Positions 47,473-54,763 of a stretch of DNA of 64,000 bases are shown in pieces (the first letter of the stretch is position 1; each line of letters opens with the position of its first letter). The notes below the pieces were generated by a model. The model did no database searches. It saw only the letters and a program-made list of their open reading frames with translations, and was not told the origin of the DNA. The position numbers and the translations under genes were made by a program. Source of the stretch: an uncultured Rhizobiaceae bacterium (GTDB lineage: Bacteria > Pseudomonadota > Alphaproteobacteria > Rhizobiales > Rhizobiaceae); the NCBI GenBank assembly GCA_951813045.1, contig CATOTF010000002.1, positions 434,001-498,000 of the forward strand, given 5' to 3'.

Positions 47473-48977
47473 GCTGCCGCCTCCGACAACAGCACGGCAT
47501 AGCTGGCAGGTTTTGTCGTCTCGACCACCGCTTTGGGCAAATAGGGGTAGATGTCGAGATCAAGCCTGGGCGGTCGCCGCTCGATCCGGCACAGAATAAG
47601 GTGCTTGATCGCATCATAGCCAATGGCACCCAGATCCAAAGCTTGTTGGATTGCGGCGTGAACGTGCTCCAGCTCAAAAGTTTCCAGCAGACGCAGGATC
47701 TGAACATACTCGCGTTTTCCCGCCTTACCCATGCGGGCTTCTAATAAACGATGAAGGATCGCAAATGCATCGGGTAAACCCCAGCCTTGCAATGGTGCCG
47801 CCTGATCGAGAGCACCTACCTTTTGTTCCAGCAAGGGCAGATAGTGAAGCGGGTCGAAGATCATGTCTGCCTTCTCATAAGACCGACGATGGCGGGCAAT
47901 AATCTCGGTTCCACTGCCAATCACAACCTCATGGATGTAACCGCGAACCTGAACCTCATGATGGGCAAAGGCGACAGGAACGGAGTAATCATTATTGCGG
48001 TAGCGGATCATCGAGATTGACGTTGCCCGCGTGCTAAACTTTTCACACGCGTCGTATGGCGTTGGGGGCAATGCCATCAGCGCGTCCAGGTCTCTCAGCA
48101 ATCGTTCACCAATACTCTCACCATGTCCGCGAACAACATCATCCTGACGCTTCAGGCAGCATTCTTCCAACCAGGCGTTCAAGGCATCAAAGCTGTCGAA
48201 CCGTGGGGCTGGGATGAGAAAGTTCCTGCGACCGTAACCAATGACGCCTTCGACATTCCCTTTATCATTGCCTTTGCCAGGGCGACCAAACTTATCCTCA
48301 AACAGATAGTGCGATTGTAGCTCTGAGAAAGTTCTCGTGCGTATCCGTTTGCCACCGCCCAGGATCTTTGCAACTGCAATCACGGTGTTGTCGTAGAGCA
48401 TCGACAACGGCACACCGCCGAAGAAAGCAAACGCAGCATTGTGACCGTCACAGAAGGCTTCTGTTGTTTCCGCCGGATACGCCTTCATGAAGAACGCATC
48501 CGAATGCGGCAACGATATAGCGATGTAATGCAGCTTGCGTTCGACACCGTCGATCACGCCGAACGTCTCACCAAAATCGACCTGAGCATGGCCGGGCGCG
48601 TGAACCAGAGGAACAAACACCTCCTGGGTTCGTCTTTGCTTCTCACGCACATAATCAGTGACAATGGTGATCCCGCCAGTGAACCCGTGCTCATCCCGTA
48701 ACCGCGCATGAATACGCTTGGCTGTGTGCCGTTGCTTTTTGATGACCTTTTTGTCGTCTTTCAGGATCTGATCAATTATCCCAACAAACGGATCCAACTT
48801 CGGGCGAACAGGCGCGGTCGTTCTTTGATAACCGGGCGGAACCGAGTGCTTCAGGATCTTCGCCACGGTTTTGCGATCAATCCCGAACAAACGGGCCACC
48901 TCGCTATTGTTCTTCCCATCCACATGGCACGCTCGACGCACCCGACTATACAAATCCACAGAATACATCTTCCCCAC
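47469..48977 (-). CDS. istA: IS21-family transposase IstA
   Basis: A 502-residue transposase. The N-terminal helix-turn-helix (NNSEVARLFGIDRKTVAKIL) precedes an rve-type core with catalytic aspartates in HAQVDFGETFGV and YDNTVIAV and the glutamate in DKGNVEGVIGY. The C-terminal domain is long, as in IS21. Frame intact. Confidence 0.95.
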   Translation of the reverse strand: MGKMYSVDLYSRVRRACHVDGKNNSEVARLFGIDRKTVAKILKHSVPPGYQRTTAPVRPKLDPFVGIIDQILKDDKKVIKKQRHTAKRIHARLRDEHGFTGGITIVTDYVREKQRRTQEVFVPLVHAPGHAQVDFGETFGVIDGVERKLHYIAISLPHSDAFFMKAYPAETTEAFCDGHNAAFAFFGGVPLSMLYDNTVIAVAKILGGGKRIRTRTFSELQSHYLFEDKFGRPGKGNDKGNVEGVIGYGRRNFLIPAPRFDSFDALNAWLEECCLKRQDDVVRGHGESIGERLLRDLDALMALPPTPYDACEKFSTRATSISMIRYRNNDYSVPVAFAHHEVQVRGYIHEVVIGSGTEIIARHRRSYEKADMIFDPLHYLPLLEQKVGALDQAAPLQGWGLPDAFAILHRLLEARMGKAGKREYVQILRLLETFELEHVHAAIQQALDLGAIGYDAIKHLILCRIERRPPRLDLDIYPYLPKAVVETTKPASYAVLLSEAAA

Positions 48978-49077
48978 CTAATACTCACAAGCACAAGGTG
49001 TCAGAGTGCGGAATTTTACTCCGCGACGGTCAGATTACCCAACCATTTCTGTGGTCATTTTGTCTCCGGGATTCACA

Positions 49078-49243
49078 GTGTTTTGTGGTCGCCGGAATTG
49101 ACCGCGTTTTCAATGATGTTCTTGTCGGGAAACATTTCTGCCCCGCCGACTACTTTGTTTTCTGCAAGAGCCGTAGAACCCATAGAAAGTATCAGTGCTA
49201 GCGTTGCGAAAGACTTGGCAATTTTATTTGTTAATTTGGTCAT
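49078..49243 (-). pseudogene. Fasciclin (FAS1) domain protein, N-terminal fragment
   Basis: ATG at 49243 follows GGGAGG. The fragment encodes a signal peptide (SFATLALILSMGSTALAEN) and the start of the FAS1 domain (MFPDKNIIENAVNSGDHKTL). It is too short for the ORF track. After the target duplication it runs into the IS21-family element. The other part of the gene is at 46206-46609. Confidence 0.85.
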
Positions 49244-49272
49244 TATGACCTCCCGTTTTTGGTTTACACCTA

Positions 49273-49301
49273 ATCTACGGGCGGCGGCTCAATCGGGTTT
49301 C
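49273..49301 (-). promoter_or_regulatory. Candidate ECF promoter of the fasciclin gene
   Basis: On the minus strand, GAAACC (49296-49301) and CGTAGAT (49273-49279) are 16 bases apart, which resembles general ECF promoters (-35 ending AACC, -10 starting CGT). The -10 is about 30 bases before the fasciclin ATG. The ECF sigma/anti-sigma pair next to this gene makes the assignment plausible. I did not find an equally good match upstream of the sigma gene itself. Confidence 0.4.
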
Positions 49302-49515
49302 AATTCCGCAAGAATAAAACTTATCTGGCCAATTTGGCTTCGACGGAGATTAACGACAATCCGCCTGAACCAAGTATCGTCAATTGCGAAAATATGACCA
49401 TACTCGCAAACTAGGCGATAATAAATCGGCTCATGTTCGAAATCCTGTTATCGTTGTTGCGTCAATTATATCATATTAGTTTCACCAAATGCTCATTTAA
49501 ACGGCTGCCCGGAAT

Positions 49516-50160
49516 ATGACCAATCCAAATAAAATCACCCCTGTCGTAAAAAATATCGCAGGTACGAACATCCTGTATGTGATGGCGACGGAGGCCGAAT
49601 ATCAATCGGCTTTGCGGGAACGATTTAGCCCGTTGTCATGCCAGGTCGGCCCGGTTGAGTCCGCGATCAATGTGGCATCGTATCTTACACAAAATACGAA
49701 TGTTGATTTGGTTGTATCCCTGGGCAGTGCCGGTTCCGCGACTTTGAAACAGGCCCATGTCTATCAGGTATCATCCGTATCCTACCGGGATATGGACGCA
49801 TCTGCCTTTGGTTTTCCAAAAGGGGTGACGCCTTTTCTTGACCTTCCCGCGACGCTGGAATTGGGGTTGGAGGTTGAGGGGCTTGAACGTGCATCACTCA
49901 GCACCGGGGCCAATGTTGTTTCGGGGGAAGCGTATCAATTAATCGAGGCCGACATGGTGGATATGGAAACCTGGGCGATACATCGCGCATGTCAAAACGC
50001 ATCTGTCCCGCTGATTGGCCTTCGCGGAATATCGGATGGTGAAAAGCCAGTCGCGGAGCTTTCCGACTGGACACATTATCTGGAAATCATAGACGGACGT
50101 TTGGCCGATGCTGTTGATCTGCTGGAACAGGCTTTGGCTAGGGGTGAACTCATTGTTTGA
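49516..50160 (+). CDS. MTA/SAH-nucleosidase-like purine nucleosidase
   Basis: A 214-residue protein of the nucleoside phosphorylase fold. The start of the domain reads NILYVMATEAEYQSAL; VVSLGSAGSA is the purine site. VDMETWAIHRACQNASVPLI has the Met-Glu pair that binds the ribose, and GLRGISDGE carries the catalytic Asp. It is slightly shorter than typical MTAN. Adenosylhomocysteine, methylthioadenosine or another purine nucleoside could be the substrate. Confidence 0.82.
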   Translation: MTNPNKITPVVKNIAGTNILYVMATEAEYQSALRERFSPLSCQVGPVESAINVASYLTQNTNVDLVVSLGSAGSATLKQAHVYQVSSVSYRDMDASAFGFPKGVTPFLDLPATLELGLEVEGLERASLSTGANVVSGEAYQLIEADMVDMETWAIHRACQNASVPLIGLRGISDGEKPVAELSDWTHYLEIIDGRLADAVDLLEQALARGELIV

Positions 50161-50275
50161 TCGGTGATCGTCAAATCAATAAATACGCCCTTGAAAGTCG
50201 CAATTTTGGATTGTGTTTAGGTGCGGTTTGAACCAACGTCTGGCTTGAATACGGGTTGGTGCCGGGAGAGAGATC

Positions 50276-51178
50276 ATGCCGCTTACAATGAACAATGAAG
50301 TCTTTATCACTTGCGCGATCACGGGCTCCGGTTCGACTCAGGATCGCAGCCCACATGTGCCCCGTTCGCCGGAACAGATCGCCAATTCTGCCATTGATGC
50401 GGCGAAAGCTGGTGCGGCGGTTGTCCACTGCCATGTACGGGACCCGGAAACGGGCGTACCCAGCCGCAGGCTCGACCTCTATCGTGAGGTAACAGACCGT
50501 ATCCGCGATGCGAAGGAAGATGTTGTACTCAACCTGACGGCGGGCATGGGGGGGGACATGGTTTTCGGCGGCGTTGAACATCCTTTGCCACTTTCCAATG
50601 ATGGAACCGATATGGCAGGCGCGACCGACCGCGTCGCCCATGTGGCGCAATGCCTGCCTGAAATCTGCACGCTGGATTGCGGCACCATGAATTTCGCGGA
50701 AGCCGATTACGTCATGACCAACACGCCGGGCATGCTCCGCGCCATGGGCGGTATGATGACCGAACTTGGTGTCAAGCCGGAAATTGAGGCGTTCGATACG
50801 GGCCATCTGTGGTTCGCAAAGGAACTCGTCAAAGAAGGCGTGTTGAAGGAAGATGCGCTGGTGCAACTCTGCATGGGCGTGCCATGGGGTGCGCCGGACG
50901 ACCTCAACACCTTCATGGCCATGGTCAACAACGTGCCGGCCACATGGACATGGAGCGCATTCGGCCTCGGGCGACACCAGATGCCCTATGTGGCAGCCGC
51001 GGTCTTGGCTGGCGGCAATGTGCGCGTTGGTCTTGAAGACAATCTGATGCTCGGTCGTGGCGTGTTAGCAACAAACGCGCAACTGGTGGAAAAGGCGATC
51101 GGGATTGTCGAAAGCCTTGGGGCGAAGGTGATCGGACCGGAACACGTGCGCGAGAGGCTTGGGTTGGTGAAACGGTGA
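50276..51178 (+). CDS. Beta-keto acid cleavage enzyme (BKACE), probably 3-dehydrocarnitine-specific
   Basis: A 300-residue zinc enzyme of the DUF849/BKACE family, which condenses a beta-keto acid with acetyl-CoA to give acetoacetate and a CoA ester. Zinc histidines are in VVHCHVRDPETG, and the family ending VGLEDNLMLGRGVLATN is present. It is followed by an L-carnitine dehydrogenase gene, so dehydrocarnitine is the likely substrate and betainyl-CoA the product; this follows from known carnitine catabolism and context. GGGAGAG precedes the ATG. It is the first gene of the operon. Confidence 0.9.
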   Translation: MPLTMNNEVFITCAITGSGSTQDRSPHVPRSPEQIANSAIDAAKAGAAVVHCHVRDPETGVPSRRLDLYREVTDRIRDAKEDVVLNLTAGMGGDMVFGGVEHPLPLSNDGTDMAGATDRVAHVAQCLPEICTLDCGTMNFAEADYVMTNTPGMLRAMGGMMTELGVKPEIEAFDTGHLWFAKELVKEGVLKEDALVQLCMGVPWGAPDDLNTFMAMVNNVPATWTWSAFGLGRHQMPYVAAAVLAGGNVRVGLEDNLMLGRGVLATNAQLVEKAIGIVESLGAKVIGPEHVRERLGLVKR

Positions 51179-51756
51179 TTAAGATTGTTGATCTCCCGGT
51201 AAAATACCCTGCTAGTGCCCCAATGGAATTCCTTTACTCGTGGCCGATAGCTGCAGCCTTGGAGCAGAGCGATGATTTTAGAAGTTTTGTTCTAAACAAA
51301 ACTAAGTTCTGTGATGACTCTCATGATGCGCAGCTATTGAAACAGGAGCAATTGAAGAAACGAAGCAAAAATACATCTTTCTGGTCGCGTCATCCATATT
51401 GTGAGCGAACCAGCTGTCCTTACGCATCATGTGGTGAAACTGATCTTCTAGCTGTGTTCGAATTGTCTTCTCAAAAACGTTTCGCGATTCATTTTGAGAT
51501 TAAACAACCAACGGATAAAGGTCATGAAACTCAACCGGAGCGGTATTCTGGGAGAATGCAATGTTGGTCTGACTTCAATACCCGACCACAAAGTATTTTG
51601 CCTCACGGTGACGCAGCGAGCATCGTCGTTTGTGGCACCAGTTTTGCAGAAAAGGCACCAGAATGGGTCGGAATATTCGATACGTTGATTACGACCGAAG
51701 AATTAGCAACACATTTAGATCCTTATCCATTACCGACCGTGAGTAATGTTCAATGA
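51175..51756 (+). CDS. Unknown protein with a PD-(D/E)XK-like pattern
   Basis: A 193-residue protein starting at GTG 51175, which overlaps the previous stop (GTGA); its own stop overlaps the next start (ATGA). I do not recognise a named family. The stretch ETDLLAVFELSSQK followed by FAIHFEIKQP has the acidic residue, spaced beta strand and ExK of a PD-(D/E)XK nuclease-like core. QPERYSG and a Trp-containing helix follow. Several cysteines (PYCERTSCPYASCGE) precede the core and could bind metal. The DNA reads AT-richer than its neighbours. Its place inside a catabolic operon is odd. Confidence 0.7.
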   Translation: MIKIVDLPVKYPASAPMEFLYSWPIAAALEQSDDFRSFVLNKTKFCDDSHDAQLLKQEQLKKRSKNTSFWSRHPYCERTSCPYASCGETDLLAVFELSSQKRFAIHFEIKQPTDKGHETQPERYSGRMQCWSDFNTRPQSILPHGDAASIVVCGTSFAEKAPEWVGIFDTLITTEELATHLDPYPLPTVSNVQ

Positions 51757-52760
51757 TAGTCAAACAAACAGCCGCCATCGGCGGTGGTGTTATTGGTGGG
51801 GCTTGGGCGGCGCGGTTTGTGCTGAACGGGCTGGATTGTAAAATCTTTGATCCCCACCCGGACGCCCAACGTATTGTTGGTGAAGTGATGGACAATGCCA
51901 CCCGCGCGTTTGACCTGCTGACGGATGCTCCCAAACCGACACCGGGGCTTCTCACTTTCGTTGATAGCATTGAAGAAGCGGTGGAAGATGCGGATTTGAT
52001 TCAGGAATCCGTGCCGGAGCGGCTGGAACTGAAACAAAAAGTTCATATGCAGATTGATACGGCAGCGCCGGAATCTGCATTGGTTGGTTCATCAACGTCC
52101 GGCCTTTTGCCCACGGATATTCAGGCGAAGATGATGGCACCCGACCGCATGTTCGTCGCCCACCCCTATAACCCGGTATACCTTCTGCCCTTGGTTGAGA
52201 TCGTCGGTGGTGCGCAAACGAGTACGGAGACGATCGACCGTGCCCACGGGGCTTACACCCAGATTGGCATGAAGCCGATCACCATCCGTAAGGAAATCGA
52301 CGCCTTCGTCGGCGACCGCCTGTTGGAGGCCGTGTGGCGTGAAGCGCTTTGGTTGATCAAAGATAATGTCTGTACGACGGAAGAACTCGACAACATCATG
52401 CGCTATTCCTTCGGCATGCGCTGGGCTCAAATGGGCCTGTTCGAAACCTATCGCATCGCCGGTGGCGAAGCAGGCATGCGCCATTTTATCGAACAATTCG
52501 GCCCCACCTTGAGCATGCCCTGGACCAAACTCATGAACGTACCTGAACTGGATGATGCCCTGATTGATAAAATTGCCAGCCAGTCTGATGCACAATCCGG
52601 CATGCATTCCATCCGCGAATTGGAACAAATCCGCGATGAGAATCTCGTGGGTTTCATGCAGGTGTTGGCTAACAGCCGGGGTGGTGAAGGCTGGGGCGCT
52701 GGTAAACTTTTAAAAGATTATGAAATGCGACTGAAAGCGAAAGTGGCGAACGATGGTTGA
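51753..52760 (+). CDS. lcdH: L-carnitine 3-dehydrogenase
   Basis: A 335-residue enzyme of the 3-hydroxyacyl-CoA dehydrogenase superfamily. The NAD motif is IGGGVIGGAWAARFV near residues 9-23. DADLIQESVPERLELK and VAHPYNPVYLLPLVEIVGG, with the catalytic His, are typical of carnitine dehydrogenases. It oxidises L-carnitine to 3-dehydrocarnitine, the substrate expected for the BKACE enzyme encoded upstream. Many rhizobial homologues carry a fused C-terminal thioesterase; this one stops at family core length and lacks it. Confidence 0.92.
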   Translation: MIVKQTAAIGGGVIGGAWAARFVLNGLDCKIFDPHPDAQRIVGEVMDNATRAFDLLTDAPKPTPGLLTFVDSIEEAVEDADLIQESVPERLELKQKVHMQIDTAAPESALVGSSTSGLLPTDIQAKMMAPDRMFVAHPYNPVYLLPLVEIVGGAQTSTETIDRAHGAYTQIGMKPITIRKEIDAFVGDRLLEAVWREALWLIKDNVCTTEELDNIMRYSFGMRWAQMGLFETYRIAGGEAGMRHFIEQFGPTLSMPWTKLMNVPELDDALIDKIASQSDAQSGMHSIRELEQIRDENLVGFMQVLANSRGGEGWGAGKLLKDYEMRLKAKVANDG

Positions 52761-53103
52761 TGAAATGAAGATTCGTGCAGCTATGCAAAAGAGCTGGTCG
52801 ATAAACAGCGCGCGTCAATGGCGGGCAGATAAGCCTGTTGCCGGGCAGTGCAACGTGACCACAGCCGTGATTTACGACCTATACGGGGGTGACATTCTTA
52901 AAACACCTTGGAACGAACAAACCCACCATTATTACAATTCTTTTAATGGCGAGCGGATCGACTTTACAGATAAGCAATTTGACGCGCCGATCGAATATAA
53001 AGACCAGCCTTCTTCGAAAGATGAAGCATCTGTTGGTTTTACGGAATCTGAATATGAGAGTCTGAAAACGGCCTTCATTGCGAATATGAAAGAGTTTGCG
53101 TGA
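52753..53103 (+). CDS. YunG-like small protein
   Basis: A 116-residue protein whose pattern resembles the YunG family: RQWRADKPVAGQCNVTTAVI, then THHYYNSFNGERIDFTDKQF. A Cys (GQC), a His (HHYYN) and an Asp (IDFT) fall where a papain-like triad would be, but enzymatic function is unproven. It overlaps lcdH by eight bases and the next gene by four, and reads AT-richer than both. No link with carnitine is known to me. Confidence 0.65.
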   Translation: MVDEMKIRAAMQKSWSINSARQWRADKPVAGQCNVTTAVIYDLYGGDILKTPWNEQTHHYYNSFNGERIDFTDKQFDAPIEYKDQPSSKDEASVGFTESEYESLKTAFIANMKEFA

Positions 53104-54263
53104 ACTTCTCCCTTTCCGAAGAACAAAACCTCATTGTCGAAACCACCCGTGCGTTTGTTGAAAACGAGCTTTATCCTCATGAGGAGGAGATCGAACGGTC
53201 TGGCGTTTTGGAAATGGACCTTGTCCGGGAACTTCAAAAGAAAGCCATGGATGCAGGTCTTTACGCGGCCAATATTCCCGAAGAGTTTGGTGGTGCCGGT
53301 CTCGATACGTTGACATGGCTGCTTTACGAAAAGGAACTTGGTCGGGCCAATTATGCGCTGCATTGGACCTGTGTCGCCCGGCCATCGAATATCCTGTGTG
53401 CAGGAACGCCGGAGCAACGGGAACGCTATCTACAACCCTGTCTGAAAGGCGAGACATGGGATAGCCTTGCGATGACGGAGCCGGGGGCGGGGTCTGACCT
53501 GCGCGGTATGAAGGCTTCTGCGAAACCCAACGGTTCAGACTGGATCCTCAACGGCACCAAACATTTCATCAGCCATGCGGATATTGCAGGTTTTGCCATC
53601 TGCTTCATGAAGACGGGTGAGGTGGAAACGTCCCGAGGGACGAAAGCTGAAATTACTGCATTCTTTGTCGATAAAGACACTCCGGGTTTCACCGTTCGCG
53701 ACGGCTATAACAATGTCTCCCATCGTGGCTACACGAACGCAATTCTGGAGTTCGATGATTGTCGGGTACCGGCAGAAAATATTCTGGGAGAAGTTGGTAA
53801 AGGCTTTGAGGTCGCCAACGACTGGCTCGGTGCGACCCGTCTGCAGGTCGCTGCAACATGTCTGGGTCGTGCCGACCGTGCTTTCCAACACGCGGTGCAG
53901 TTTTCAACAGAGCGCAAACAATTCGGTCAGCAAATCGGAAAGTTTCAAGGGGTGTCGTTCAAGCTCGCCGATATGGCGATGGAATTGAAAGCGTCAGAAT
54001 TGTTGACCTGGGAAGCGGGTTCAAAATTTGACAGTGGCGGCTGCACCGACAGCGATATGGCGATGGCCAAGCTCAAGGCATCGGAAGTTCTGGCGATGGT
54101 GGCAGACGAAGCCATCCAGATTCACGGCGGCATGGGATTAATGGACGAACTTCCACTGGAACGTATCTGGCGTGATGCTCGTATTGAACGTATCTGGGAG
54201 GGCACCAGCGAAATTCAAAGGCACATCATCAGTCGCGCGCTGCTGCGTCCATTGGGAGGGTGA
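53100..54263 (+). CDS. Acyl-CoA dehydrogenase, probably gamma-butyrobetainyl/crotonobetainyl-CoA
   Basis: A 387-residue FAD enzyme starting at GTG 53100. Family motifs are SLAMTEPGAGSDLRGM, the FAD-binding RKQFGQQIGKFQGVSFKLAD and IQIHGGMGLMDELPLER. The catalytic glutamate is expected in RIWEGTSEIQR. In this operon it most likely desaturates gamma-butyrobetainyl-CoA to crotonobetainyl-CoA, upstream of the hydratase; the substrate is an inference from context. Confidence 0.9.
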   Translation: MNFSLSEEQNLIVETTRAFVENELYPHEEEIERSGVLEMDLVRELQKKAMDAGLYAANIPEEFGGAGLDTLTWLLYEKELGRANYALHWTCVARPSNILCAGTPEQRERYLQPCLKGETWDSLAMTEPGAGSDLRGMKASAKPNGSDWILNGTKHFISHADIAGFAICFMKTGEVETSRGTKAEITAFFVDKDTPGFTVRDGYNNVSHRGYTNAILEFDDCRVPAENILGEVGKGFEVANDWLGATRLQVAATCLGRADRAFQHAVQFSTERKQFGQQIGKFQGVSFKLADMAMELKASELLTWEAGSKFDSGGCTDSDMAMAKLKASEVLAMVADEAIQIHGGMGLMDELPLERIWRDARIERIWEGTSEIQRHIISRALLRPLGG

Positions 54264-54264
54264 T

Positions 54265-54759
54265 TTGACACGTGCACCAACAATTGCCCCTTGTTCACAG
54301 GCGCAATATGAACAGGTTGACCTTGTCATACGGCAAGCTTTCGGTGGTGATGATGAAGTTGCTCTGGTGCGCGGTTTGCGCGCCGATGGTGATTTGCAAC
54401 TCGAACTTGTCGCTATGATCAACGGCCGCGTTGTTGGGCATGTTGCATTTTCATACATGCAGGCCCCATTTAGATCCCTCGCCCTCGCGCCGCTGACGGT
54501 GTCACCGGACTATCAAGGGCAAGGTCTGGGAACGGCGCTGTGCGAAGCTGGGATTGAGCAGTGTAAAAATGCTGCATGGGAAGCAATATTCGTACTCGGA
54601 CACCTCGCCTATTACCAACGTTTTGGCTTTTCCGTAAATGAGGCCCGTGGATATGAATCACCCTATGCGGGCGATTATTTCATGATGTGTCAACTAACTG
54701 ACGGCTTGCCTCGACAGGGTGAAATCACCCATGCCCTGGCGTTTTCCAAGGTCGATTGA
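54265..54759 (+). CDS. GNAT-family N-acetyltransferase
   Basis: The probable start is TTG 54265, just after the previous stop and preceded by GGGAGG; the longer frame begins inside the dehydrogenase gene. The product of about 164 residues has the acetyl-CoA motif VSPDYQGQGLGTALCEAGIEQ and the late YYQRFGF typical of YhbS-like GNAT proteins. The substrate is unknown. It lies within the carnitine-like operon. Confidence 0.83.
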   Translation: MTRAPTIAPCSQAQYEQVDLVIRQAFGGDDEVALVRGLRADGDLQLELVAMINGRVVGHVAFSYMQAPFRSLALAPLTVSPDYQGQGLGTALCEAGIEQCKNAAWEAIFVLGHLAYYQRFGFSVNEARGYESPYAGDYFMMCQLTDGLPRQGEITHALAFSKVD

Positions 54760-54763
54760 CAAA

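Larger units (their letters stand above)
46610..49077 (-). mobile_element. IS21-family insertion sequence inside the fasciclin gene
   Basis: The element is 2468 bp. Both ends read TGT(C/G)AATCCC going inwards, and a GGAGTAAAATT block is repeated inside each end, fitting the multiple terminal repeats of IS21. GTGTTT flanks it on both sides (46604-46609 and 49078-49083), a 6-bp target duplication. It encodes IstA and IstB on the minus strand. Confidence 0.92.
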
